Source of the DNA: Acidobacteriota bacterium
Lineage (GTDB): Bacteria; Acidobacteriota; Vicinamibacteria; Vicinamibacterales; UBA2999
DNA: 54,481 bases
Reading direction: 5' to 3'
NCBI GenBank assembly: GCA_020851565.1
Contig: JADZCN010000170.1
Location: 1 to 54,481 of the forward strand
The position numbers were made by a program, and so were the translations under genes. Numbering within the stretch: the first letter of the stretch is position 1; each line of letters opens with the position of its first letter. Below, one piece after another: positions 37,095-45,332 of the stretch. The notes below the pieces were generated by a model. It searched no databases, was not told the origin of the DNA, and saw nothing but the letters and a program-made list of their open reading frames with translations.

Positions 37095-39223
37095 GCGTGC
37101 GTGTCTCCCGCGGCTTCCGTCGTTCGTAACGCGGCCAGCACGGCGTCGACATCGGCCGGCTTGGTGAGGTGCGCGTCGAATCCGGCGGCGCGCGCGCGCT
37201 GGCGGTCGGCCACCTGGCCCCAGCCGGTGAGCGCAATCAGCCGCATCGGGTGCGACGTTGCGGCACGAAGCTGCCGCGCAAGATCGTAGCCGTCCATCCC
37301 CGGGAGGCCGATGTCGAGCAGGGCCACGTCGGCGGCGAACTCGGCCTGGGCCGTCAGCGCGGCGCGGGCGTCGTGCGCGATCCGCACCTGGTGGCCATGC
37401 TTCTCCAGCAGCGCCCCCATCATTACCGCGGCGTCCTCGTTGTCGTCGACGACGAGCACGCGGAGCGGCGTGGCGCCCGGGACTGGCGTCACCAGGCCTG
37501 GCGGGCCCGGCGGCTCGTGACGGTCCGCCAGGGGAAGGATCGCGCGGAACTGGCTGCCGAGCCCAGCGCCGTCGCTGCGGGCCTCAATCCGCCCGCCGTG
37601 GAGCCCGAGGATCCCCCGGACGAGCGCGAGGCCGATGCCCAGGCCTCCGCTGCCGGGACTGCCCACCTGCGTGAACATGTCGAACACGCGCTCCAGATCG
37701 GACGGCTCGATTCCCGCGCCGTTATCGGTGACCGTGAGGACCGCTTCCGAGGGCGGGGCCGCCACGGCAACGGTGATCTGGCCGCCCGCGGGGGTGTAGC
37801 GGATGGCGTTGTTGACGAGGTTCGTCACCACCTGTGCCAGCCGCTCGGCATCCCCGTCCACCCAGACGGGCTCGGCCGGGATTTCCACGGCCAGGGCGTG
37901 CCTCGCCGTCAGGACGTCGGGGCGGCAGCCGTCCACGGCGTGTCGCACGACGGTGCACAGGTCGGTGCGGGTCTTCCGGACCTGAATCTTGTTGCTGGAC
38001 AGGCGCGTGGCGTCGAGCAGGTCGTCCACGAGGCGCACGAGCTGTTTGAACTGGCGCTGGAGGATAGGCAGCGCCGCCGCGTCGTGCTCGCGCCCCGCTT
38101 CGAGCAGGTGCAGCGCGTAGCGCATCGGGGCTAGGGGATTTCGCAGCTCGTGCGAAAGCGTCGCCAGGAACTCGCTCTTCCGGCGGTCGGCCTCGCGCAG
38201 CTCGGCCTGCAGGCGCAGCGCGAGGAGCACGCGCCCGCACTGCCCGGCCAGCCAGCCGGCCAGGCGGAAGTCTTCGTCCACCCACGTCCGCGCGCGCGCC
38301 GCGTGGATGACCAGCGCGCCAGGCACCTTGTCGCCGAGGGGAATCGGTGCGGCCAGCATCGCCCCCGCTGCCGTGATGCCCTCGGGCACCAGGTCCGGGC
38401 GGAGCGCGACGTCGTCGAGCGCGGCCGTTCGATTCGACGCGATGGCGTGCGAGACCAGCGCCTCTCCGGGCAGTCGGCCCGGGTCCACCGTCCCCGGCGT
38501 CATGGTGGCGAGCGCGCGTCGGACGGGGCCTTCCGCGCCGTGCTCGTACACGGCCACGGCCGCGATGCCCTCTCCGAAGAGCCCGGCTGTGGCCCTCGCG
38601 ATGTGCTGCAGCGCCTCTGCCTCGGTGGGCGAGCGCCGCGCCATGTCGAGCAATGCCTCGAGCAGGCGCTCGCGCCCCTGGAGCGCGTCGTTGAGGGCGC
38701 GGATCTCCCCGGCCTGCGTCTCGAGCTCCTGGTTCTGCGAGGCGAGCGCCTCGCCCTGCTGTGACAGCTCCTCGGCCTGCCCGGCGAGCTCCTCGTTCTG
38801 CTGCGCGAGCTCCTCCCCCTGCGCGCGGAGCTCGTCGGCCTGCGCACGCACGTCCTCGAGGGCCGTCTCGAGCCGCGCGCGGAGGCCGATGACGAGGTGC
38901 ACGGCCACCGCGCCCACGCCGATGTTGGTGACCGTGGCGCCGAATTCCGCCGCCATCTCGCCCGGGGTCAGCGTGCCCGGCGGCACGAGCGCGAACACCT
39001 TCACGGCGTGGAACACCACGAAGGTCGTCGCCATCACCCAGAGAGCGGTGCGGTCGCGTGTCCAGATGCAGACCAGGAGAGGCAGCGCGTAGGTGAGCGG
39101 GAACTGCGTCGTCTCGAAGAGCACCAGGCGGATGTAGGCCCACGCAAGGATCAGGGCCGCCGACAACGCGAGCGACACCGCCCGGTTGGGCGCCCGCATC
39201 GAGAGAATGGCTTCAGGCTCCAT
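37091..39223 (-). CDS. Membrane-bound hybrid histidine kinase with GAF and receiver domains
   Basis: 710 aa. About three membrane segments occupy residues 10-115. A long coiled coil follows (about 118-175) made of near-heptad repeats such as EELAQQN, EELAGQA, EELSQQG and EALASQN. A GAF-like sensor covers about 185-340. The HisKA helix has LSHELRNP near 356-363. The ATPase has TNLVNNAIRYTP (N box) near 470, DNGAGIEP (G1) near 503 and GLGIGLALV (G2) near 529. A C-terminal receiver (about 590-702) has the acceptor Asp in DVALLDIGLPGMDGYD and Lys in THLTKPA. It is preceded by an overlapping CheR gene and followed by AsmA, so the signal may concern the envelope. Ligand unknown. Confidence 0.93.
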   Translation of the reverse strand: MEPEAILSMRAPNRAVSLALSAALILAWAYIRLVLFETTQFPLTYALPLLVCIWTRDRTALWVMATTFVVFHAVKVFALVPPGTLTPGEMAAEFGATVTNIGVGAVAVHLVIGLRARLETALEDVRAQADELRAQGEELAQQNEELAGQAEELSQQGEALASQNQELETQAGEIRALNDALQGRERLLEALLDMARRSPTEAEALQHIARATAGLFGEGIAAVAVYEHGAEGPVRRALATMTPGTVDPGRLPGEALVSHAIASNRTAALDDVALRPDLVPEGITAAGAMLAAPIPLGDKVPGALVIHAARARTWVDEDFRLAGWLAGQCGRVLLALRLQAELREADRRKSEFLATLSHELRNPLAPMRYALHLLEAGREHDAAALPILQRQFKQLVRLVDDLLDATRLSSNKIQVRKTRTDLCTVVRHAVDGCRPDVLTARHALAVEIPAEPVWVDGDAERLAQVVTNLVNNAIRYTPAGGQITVAVAAPPSEAVLTVTDNGAGIEPSDLERVFDMFTQVGSPGSGGLGIGLALVRGILGLHGGRIEARSDGAGLGSQFRAILPLADRHEPPGPPGLVTPVPGATPLRVLVVDDNEDAAVMMGALLEKHGHQVRIAHDARAALTAQAEFAADVALLDIGLPGMDGYDLARQLRAATSHPMRLIALTGWGQVADRQRARAAGFDAHLTKPADVDAVLAALRTTEAAGDTHA

Positions 39224-40091
39224 CGGATCGGTGGATGGACCGGCTCACGGTGGTGAGCCCCGAGCACGATGGCGGGCGCTCGGCCTTGCCGAGCACGAGG
39301 AGGCCGCCGGGGGAAAGCGACGCGATGGCGCGCCGGCAGACCGCATCGGCGATGTCGTCGCGCAGGTACATCAGGAAGTTCCGGCAGAGCACGAGATCCC
39401 AGGAGCCGGCGGGGAGGACTCTCGTGGCGTCCATGAGCTGCCAGGTGGACCGATGCCGCAGGGCGCCGGTGGCGCGCCAGGCGGCGCCCGTGCGCTCGAA
39501 GTACCGATCCCGCAGCTCCGGCGCGACCGTTTCGAGCGCCACGGCGTCGACGAGGCCGGCCCGGGCCGCCGCCAGCGCTCCGGGTCGGCAGTCCACGCCG
39601 ACGAGCTCGGAGCGGTGCAGCAGGCGCGCCTCGGCCAGCAGCATCGCCACGCTGTACAACTCGGCGCCGCTGGAGCACGCGATGCTGAGCACCCGGATTG
39701 TCCCGGGACGCCGGCGCGCCAGGTCGGGGAGGACTCTGCCCTGCAGTGCTGTCCACACGGCGGCGTCTCGAAAGAACCCGGACACGCCGATGAGCAGGCT
39801 GTCCAGGGCGATGTTGAGCACGGCTTCGTCCTCGAGGCGGGCGCACGCCTCGGCCTCAGACGACGCGCGCATCGCGCGCAGGCAGGCCGGCACTCGCCGT
39901 CGCAGGGGCGCCGCACGATACGCGGCCGGATCGAGCCCGGTTTGCCGCAACACGCGTCGTGGCAGCCCTTCAACGATGCCGGCAGGATCCTGTACCTCGA
40001 GCGGCTGAGGATGGGACGACGCCACCGGTCCCGGTGCGGGAGGGCTGCGTCGGGGAGCCGCGGTGAACCGGACGTGCGTGAGGTCCATCAT
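39213..40091 (-). CDS. CheR-type methyltransferase
   Basis: 292 aa from the double ATG at 40091. The N-terminal helical part has a short all-alpha region, and LDSLLIGVSGFFRD near 95-108 is the usual CheR ITTFFR-like motif. The SAM-binding part has RVLSIACSSGAELYSVAMLLAE near 131, GVDCRPGALAAARAGLVD near 163 and DLVLCRNFLMYLRDDI near 230. CheR methylates glutamates on chemoreceptors, but no receptor, CheA, CheB or CheW is in the window. The gene overlaps the hybrid kinase by 11 nt, so methylation may be tied to that kinase instead. TAGAAT lies 15 nt before the start. Confidence 0.9.
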   Translation of the reverse strand: MMDLTHVRFTAAPRRSPPAPGPVASSHPQPLEVQDPAGIVEGLPRRVLRQTGLDPAAYRAAPLRRRVPACLRAMRASSEAEACARLEDEAVLNIALDSLLIGVSGFFRDAAVWTALQGRVLPDLARRRPGTIRVLSIACSSGAELYSVAMLLAEARLLHRSELVGVDCRPGALAAARAGLVDAVALETVAPELRDRYFERTGAAWRATGALRHRSTWQLMDATRVLPAGSWDLVLCRNFLMYLRDDIADAVCRRAIASLSPGGLLVLGKAERPPSCSGLTTVSRSIHRSDGA

Positions 40092-40117
40092 GCGGGAGGG
40101 TGGCCCATTCTACGCCG

Positions 40118-40340
40118 TGGAGGCCTTCGGTAGGCCTTCGGTGGGCCGCGCGCGGTGAGCCTCGCTTCGCTCGGTAGGGCCGCGCTGGCGCGCGGTAGGG
40201 GTTTGGCTTCGCACGGTGAGGGCCTCGCCTTCGGCGAGGTGAGACACCGAGATCCGCGCGGAGAAGCCGTGCGCACGGCCCGAAGGGCCGCCCACGCGCC
40301 GCAAGGCGCGCCCACCGGCCGCAGGCCGGCCCATCCGCAG
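40118..40340. repeat. Array of mini-hairpins separated by GGTGAG/GGTAGG spacers, in two inverted halves
   Basis: Left half (~40118-40245): short palindromes such as CCTCGCCTTCGGCGAGG (40223-40239) and CGCGCTGGCGCG separated by GGTAGG, GGTGGG or GGTGAG hexamers. Right half (~40276-40340): GGCCCGAAGGGCC, GCGCCGCAAGGCGC and CGGCCGCAGGCCG separated by GCCCAC, the reverse complement of the left spacer. The spacer is kept while each hairpin has a different sequence, so structure rather than sequence seems conserved. It lies between the helicase stop and the CheR promoter. Confidence 0.8.
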
Positions 40341-40347
40341 CCCAGCC

Positions 40348-42915
40348 CTACTGCAGCGGCCCCACTCGCGTCAGCCACAGCACAGGTAGCTGTCTCGCGC
40401 GCGAAGCCTCCATGTCCACATCGAACTCGGCGACCCAGTCGTTGAGCATCTCCGGATCCACGAGCATCTGCTGGACGCGCCAAGTGGGCTGTCCCTCGGC
40501 GGCCGCGATGTAGGTGTGCCGCGCGTTGCGTGCCTCGGGATCGAAGCGCGGCGCGCCGTGGTCGGCGACATAGGTCTCGAGCGTCGCCTTCACGCGCTCG
40601 GGCGTCCACGGATCGACTGGCGGATCCAGGCGCTCGGGCACGTCGAGCGCCGCCATCATCGCCGCCGCATCGCCCCGCGACCACGCCTTCAACGCCTGGA
40701 AGATCCGCGCGCGGATCGCGGCCGTGAACGCGCGCCGGTCGGCCGTGACGTCGTACGTGCTTTGAACCTCCGTGCTTCGAACCTCCGTGCTTCGGACCAT
40801 CTCGCGCGACGCGAGCGGCGCGTAGCTGGGATCGCGCATCTTGTGCCATTCCTCGGCGATCGACGCGTCGACTCCACGAACCATCGTGTTGAAGTACCAC
40901 TCGATCTCCAGCACCTCGTCCGACTTTACCCCGTCTGGCACCGTCTGGCTGAGCACCTTGTAGACGCTGTTCAGGTGGCGGAGCAGCAGGCCCTCCGACC
41001 GTTCGAGGTCGTACTCGAGCACGTATTCCGGGAACGACTTGACCGTCTCGAACATCTCGCGCGCGATGGACTTCGGCCGGATGTTCTCCTCGCCCACCCA
41101 GGGGTGCCGGTCCGCGAACGCGTTGAAGGTGTCGTAGACGAAGTCGCGCAGCGGTTTCGGGTACTCCAGTTTCTCCAGCTCCTCCATCCGCTGGTCGTAC
41201 TCCATGCCGTCCGCCTTCATCTGCGCGATGGCGCGGTCCTTGATGCGATCCAGCTGCCGCCGCAGGATGAGCTCCGGGTTCTCCAGGATCGACTCGACCA
41301 GCGTGAGCAGGTCCAGCGCATGGGTCGGGGAGTCGGGATCCAGCAGGGGAATCGTCTCGATGAGGTAGAGCGACAGCGCCTGGTCCATCGAGAAGTCGTC
41401 CTGCAGGTCCACGTTCACCCGCACCTTCGCCCCTTCCGGCGTCCGCGGGACCAGCTCGACGATGGCCCTGCGGACCAGGGCGCGGAAGAGCTGCCACGCG
41501 CGGCGGCGATGCGCGGGTTTCGCCGACTCGGGCTCGTGCGACGTCCGAATCAGCCGCTGCATGGCCCGGCAGCCGTCACTGCGTCGGCTGAGCACGTTCA
41601 GCAGCATCCCGTGCGAGACCTGGAAGCGCGAGACGAGGGGCTCGGGCTGGGCGTTGATCAGGCGTGTGAAGGTGTTCACGTCCCAGTGGACGTAGTTGTG
41701 CTCGGGGGGCCTCCTCTTCACCACCCTCTTGCCGTCCCTCGCCTTCTCGCTGAGGCGCAGGTTCTCGATGACGTGCTCGGGCGCCTGGACGACGACGAAG
41801 CCCTGGTCGTCGAAGCCCTTGCGCCCGGCTCGCCCGGCGATCTGGTGGAACTCGCGCGCGCTGAGGTGCGCCGTCTTCTGCCCGTCGAACTTGCACAGCT
41901 TCGTGAAGACGACGGTGCGGATGGGCACGTTGATGCCGGCGCCGAGCGTATCGGTGCCGCAGATCACCTTCAGGAGCCCGAGCTGCGCGAGCTGCTCGAC
42001 GAGAACCCGATACTTCGGGAGCAGCCCCGCATGGTGCAGCCCCACCCCGTGCCGCAGCCACTTGCGGATGACACCGCCGTAGGGGCTGCTGAAGTCGAAC
42101 GTCGCAATGCGTTCCGCGATCTCGGCCTTCTGCTCGCGCGTGGCGATCTTCAGGCTCGTGAAGTCCTGCGCGCTCGACGCCGCGTCCGCCTGGGTGAAGT
42201 GGACGACGTAGGCCGGCACCTTGCCCTCGTCCACGAGCTTCTCGATGGTGTGCGGGAGCGGGATCTCCGCGTAGGCGTAGGTGAGCGGCACGGGCCTCAC
42301 CGCCGACTTGATGGTCACGCTCGGGCGCCCGTTCAGCACCGTGAGCCGCTGCTCGAAGGGCGTCGTGTCACCGAGCGTGGCGGACATCAGGAGGAATCGC
42401 GTCTGCGGCAGCGTCAGGATCGGCGTCTGCCAGGCGACGCCGCGGTCGCGGTCCGCGTAGTAGTGGAACTCGTCCATCACCACGTGCTGGATGTCGGCCT
42501 CTGCGCCCTGGCGGAGCGCGATGTTGCCGAGGATCTCCGCCGTGCAGCAGAGAATGGGCGCGTCGCGGTTGACCGAGGCGTCGCCGGTGGAGAGCCCGAC
42601 GTACTCCGGCCCGAAGTCGCGGCAGAGCTGCATCCACTTCTCGTTGACGAGCGCCTTGATCGGGAACGTGCAGACCGCGCGCTCGTTGCGCGCGAGCGCC
42701 GCGAAGAGCATCGCCGTGGCGACGAGCGTCTTGCCCGAGCCCGTCGGTGTGTTGAGAATCACGTTCTGGCCATCGAGGAGGGCCAGGATCGCCTCCTCCT
42801 GCGCGGGGTACAGTGCGAGTCCCCGGCCGGAGACGTAGTCGAGGAAGCGGTCGAGGATCAGGTCGTTGGTAACCTCCGGGCCGTAGGGCAGGAGATCGCT
42901 GAGAGTGGGCGCCAC
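40348..42915 (-). CDS. DUF3516 Ski2/Lhr-like DEAD/DEAH-box RNA helicase
   Basis: About 855 aa from the GTG at 42915; a TTG at 42936 is an alternative. Helicase motifs in order: Walker A TPTGSGKT near 53, FPIKALVNEKW near 84 (Ia), DEFH near 147 (II), SATLGD near 178 (III), a long second RecA domain with GVGLHHAGLLP near 293 (IV/V region), GTDTLGAGINVP near 322 and HQIAGRAGRKG near 358 (VI). The C-terminal half is the DUF3516 region. The family is thought to remodel structured RNA. The protein carries a short STEVRSTEVQST duplication (see repeat at 40757-40799). Downstream, the gene runs into the mini-hairpin array. Confidence 0.93.
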   Translation of the reverse strand: MAPTLSDLLPYGPEVTNDLILDRFLDYVSGRGLALYPAQEEAILALLDGQNVILNTPTGSGKTLVATAMLFAALARNERAVCTFPIKALVNEKWMQLCRDFGPEYVGLSTGDASVNRDAPILCCTAEILGNIALRQGAEADIQHVVMDEFHYYADRDRGVAWQTPILTLPQTRFLLMSATLGDTTPFEQRLTVLNGRPSVTIKSAVRPVPLTYAYAEIPLPHTIEKLVDEGKVPAYVVHFTQADAASSAQDFTSLKIATREQKAEIAERIATFDFSSPYGGVIRKWLRHGVGLHHAGLLPKYRVLVEQLAQLGLLKVICGTDTLGAGINVPIRTVVFTKLCKFDGQKTAHLSAREFHQIAGRAGRKGFDDQGFVVVQAPEHVIENLRLSEKARDGKRVVKRRPPEHNYVHWDVNTFTRLINAQPEPLVSRFQVSHGMLLNVLSRRSDGCRAMQRLIRTSHEPESAKPAHRRRAWQLFRALVRRAIVELVPRTPEGAKVRVNVDLQDDFSMDQALSLYLIETIPLLDPDSPTHALDLLTLVESILENPELILRRQLDRIKDRAIAQMKADGMEYDQRMEELEKLEYPKPLRDFVYDTFNAFADRHPWVGEENIRPKSIAREMFETVKSFPEYVLEYDLERSEGLLLRHLNSVYKVLSQTVPDGVKSDEVLEIEWYFNTMVRGVDASIAEEWHKMRDPSYAPLASREMVRSTEVRSTEVQSTYDVTADRRAFTAAIRARIFQALKAWSRGDAAAMMAALDVPERLDPPVDPWTPERVKATLETYVADHGAPRFDPEARNARHTYIAAAEGQPTWRVQQMLVDPEMLNDWVAEFDVDMEASRARQLPVLWLTRVGPLQ
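40757..40799. repeat. In-frame 15-bp repeat in the helicase gene
   Basis: Nearly three copies of a 15-bp unit (GTGCTTCGAACCTCC on the plus strand), encoding STEVR, STEVQ and ST. The 15-bp length preserves frame. It falls in the DUF3516 region, in what is probably a surface loop. Confidence 0.8.
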
Positions 42916-42963
42916 GCAGCCTCTGTTGTACTGCAAACCGCCGGCCTGGAACCGATGGGGACG

Positions 42964-43827
42964 CTAGCCGCGTGCGAGCGGCCTCGTCAGGCAGGTTGGT
43001 CCGCCACCGCCCTTCAGGCTGATCTCCGAGCCGTCGTAAGTCCAGACCTCGACGCCCTCGGACTCGAGCCGCGCCTGGGTCACCGGATTGCCAGAAACCA
43101 TGACGACGCGCCGCGGGCCGACCGCCAGCACGTTCGGGCCCATCGACTCGAACTCCGAGTCCGGGACCTCGACAAGCCGGAGCCCGCGGTCCAGGAGCCA
43201 CTCGCGGAACGGCACCGGCATGAGCGGCGAGTACGCCACGGCGAGATCCCCGGCCACCGGGCTCAGGATCGACATCAGGTGGAACACGTCCGCAGGACCG
43301 CGGTAGTGAGGGAGCGGCACGACCCGCACCTCGACGTCGTTTCCCAGCAGCCCGCGAAACTGCGCGATGCCCGCGTCGTTGGTCCGGTATCCACGGCCGA
43401 TGGCGACCGTCTTCGCATCGAACCACACGACGTCGCCTCCCTCGATCGTGCCCGGCGCCTCGATCGTGCCCGCGATCGGCAAGCCGAGCGCGTCGAACAG
43501 GCGCCGCTGCGCCTTCGGCTCCTCGCTCCGCGCAGCCTTTCCCATGCGGCACAGCACGACGCCCCTTGGCGTCACGATCGAGGCATCGCGCACGTAGATG
43601 GAATCAAGGGTCAGGCCCGGGCCATCCAGGGACTCGACGCGCGCCCCGGCTCTCTCGAGCAGCCCACGGAACGCGGCGTGCTGCCCGACGGCGACCTCCA
43701 CGTCGGGAGGCGCGGTGAAGTTGAGCGCGCGCCATTCGGCAGCGACCCGATCCGGGTTGCCCAACGCTTCGCGGGCAGGCCGCAGCAGCACCCGCATCAG
43801 CGGACCGTACTCGTTGAAGGCCGTCAT
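42964..43827 (-). CDS. DDAH / arginine-deiminase-like amidinohydrolase
   Basis: 287 aa from the ATG at 43827. The guanidino-group-modifying fold is indicated by YVRDASIVTPRGVV near 77 (substrate Asp), EAPGTIEGGDVVWFD near 125 (Glu-Gly-Gly-Asp), PHYRGPADVFHLMSILSPV near 173 (catalytic His in FHLMS) and a C-terminal GGGGPTCLTRPL with the catalytic Cys near 279. Members hydrolyse methylarginines to citrulline plus methylamines, or arginine to citrulline plus ammonia; which one applies cannot be told. The start overlaps the APC transporter stop (ATGA), so uptake and hydrolysis of the same compound is likely. Confidence 0.9.
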   Translation of the reverse strand: MTAFNEYGPLMRVLLRPAREALGNPDRVAAEWRALNFTAPPDVEVAVGQHAAFRGLLERAGARVESLDGPGLTLDSIYVRDASIVTPRGVVLCRMGKAARSEEPKAQRRLFDALGLPIAGTIEAPGTIEGGDVVWFDAKTVAIGRGYRTNDAGIAQFRGLLGNDVEVRVVPLPHYRGPADVFHLMSILSPVAGDLAVAYSPLMPVPFREWLLDRGLRLVEVPDSEFESMGPNVLAVGPRRVVMVSGNPVTQARLESEGVEVWTYDGSEISLKGGGGPTCLTRPLARG

Positions 43828-45131
43828 CCCGCACCCGTTCCTGCACGACGGAGCCAGACGAGCAGCGGCAGGCCGCAGAGCAGCAGCACGAAGCCGTAGA
43901 GCACCGTGTCCGCGCCGGCTCCGATGATCGCGAGGATGCTGTAGAGGAAGGCGAGGGCGGACACGACGGCGGCCGCCCCGGACGGCGCAGGCTGGCCGGG
44001 CAACAACCACACCGCCAGCGAGCAGAACACGTAGGGCACGAGCGTGCTGAGCGTGCTCAGCAGGATGATGAAGGTGAACAGCTCGACGAGGCCGCGCGAG
44101 TAGTTCATCGCGACGAGCGCGGTGCTCATCACGCCGCCGACCATCATCGCGGCCGCCGGTGTGCCGCGCGGGGAGAGCCGCCCGAACGCGTGCGGAAACA
44201 ACCCGTCCGCCGCCGCGGCCATGGGCAGCTGGCCGACCATCAGCACCCATCCATTGAGCGCCCCGAAGCACGACACCGCGGCGCCCAGTGCCACCAGGGA
44301 ACCGCCCCACGGCCCCACCAGCCGGCGCGCGCCGTCGGCAAAGGGTGCCGTCGACGAGGCCAGCGCCTCCGGTGGCACGAGGCTCATCACGCCGACGGTG
44401 GACGCGATGTAGACAATCGCGGTGAGCACCGTGCCGACGATGGTGGCGCGGGGAATCGTGCGTGCGGGGTCGCGGACGCTCGCCGCCGGAATCGTGGCGC
44501 ACTCGAGGCCGAGAAACGCCCACAGCGTCAGGGTGACAACGGCCATCAACTGGCTGCCGAGTGGCGTCGTGTCGGAAGGAGGGATGGCGAACGCCGTCGT
44601 GTCCAGGAAGAACAGGCCGCCGACGCCCACGACGACGAGCGGGAGGAGCTTGAGCACGGTCGTGACGATCTGGACGCGGCCGGCGAGCGCGACGCCGGCG
44701 ACGTTCACCCCGACGACGATCCAGATGGTGGCGATGGCCAGCAGTGCCGCGGCCGGTGGCGTGCGCACGAGGGACGGGACGAAGGGGTCGAGGTAGCCGA
44801 CGAGCGCTACGGCGAGCGCGCCCAGTGTGCCCACCGTCGACAGCCAGTAGCCCCAGGCGATGAGAAAGCCCGCGGTGTCCCCAAAGGCCGCGCGCGTGTA
44901 GGCATAGAGGCCTCCAGCCGCCGGATACTGGCGCGACAAGCGCGCGAAGACGAGGGCCAGCATCACCGCGCCCGCGGCGGACACGAGCCAGCCGGCGAGG
45001 CTCAGGCCGCGATACGCGGCCAGCGACGCGGGCAGCAGGAAGACGCCCGACCCGATCATGTTGCCCATCACGATCGAGACCGCCGCCCAGAAGCCGAGCA
45101 CGCGTGGCGGAGAAGTGCTGGGGGTCGTCAT
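43824..45131 (-). CDS. APC-family amino acid permease/antiporter (AdiC-like group)
   Basis: 435 aa from the ATG at 45131, with 12 membrane segments. SIVMGNMIGSGVFLLPASLA near 19-38 is the glycine-rich TM1 motif of the arginine/agmatine and polyamine antiporter group (AdiC, PotE). YPAAGGLYAYTRAAFGD near 69 and FLGLECATIPAASVRDPARTIPRAT near 207 are also typical. In tandem with the amidinohydrolase downstream it probably brings in arginine or a methylated arginine, perhaps in exchange for a product. A much longer frame continues upstream to 47447 but runs antisense through the next gene and is not coding. Confidence 0.92.
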   Translation of the reverse strand: MTTPSTSPPRVLGFWAAVSIVMGNMIGSGVFLLPASLAAYRGLSLAGWLVSAAGAVMLALVFARLSRQYPAAGGLYAYTRAAFGDTAGFLIAWGYWLSTVGTLGALAVALVGYLDPFVPSLVRTPPAAALLAIATIWIVVGVNVAGVALAGRVQIVTTVLKLLPLVVVGVGGLFFLDTTAFAIPPSDTTPLGSQLMAVVTLTLWAFLGLECATIPAASVRDPARTIPRATIVGTVLTAIVYIASTVGVMSLVPPEALASSTAPFADGARRLVGPWGGSLVALGAAVSCFGALNGWVLMVGQLPMAAAADGLFPHAFGRLSPRGTPAAAMMVGGVMSTALVAMNYSRGLVELFTFIILLSTLSTLVPYVFCSLAVWLLPGQPAPSGAAAVVSALAFLYSILAIIGAGADTVLYGFVLLLCGLPLLVWLRRAGTGAG

Positions 45132-45280
45132 GCAGAGGGGCTGCCCGTCCGGCCGGCGCCAACCGTGGTGGCAAGGATACTCCGGCATGGCTGCCCCTTC
45201 ACCGGCAGACGCCGGTTGAATCTCGTTGACCGCCTCGATTGCGGCTTCGTGGTCTTCGTCTCCACGGAGACAGGCGGCGG

Positions 45281-45332
45281 TATAGTGGGCGACGGCTCTC
45301 CCCGAGTCGAGTCCATCCGAACGGAGGCTGCC
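45281..45332 (+). promoter_or_regulatory. Promoter and leader of the 732-aa unknown gene
   Basis: TATAGT at 45281-45286, then a ~45-nt leader with GGAGG 8 nt before the ATG at 45333. The rest of the 201-bp divergent gap (45132-45280) shows nothing else I can name. Confidence 0.5.
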
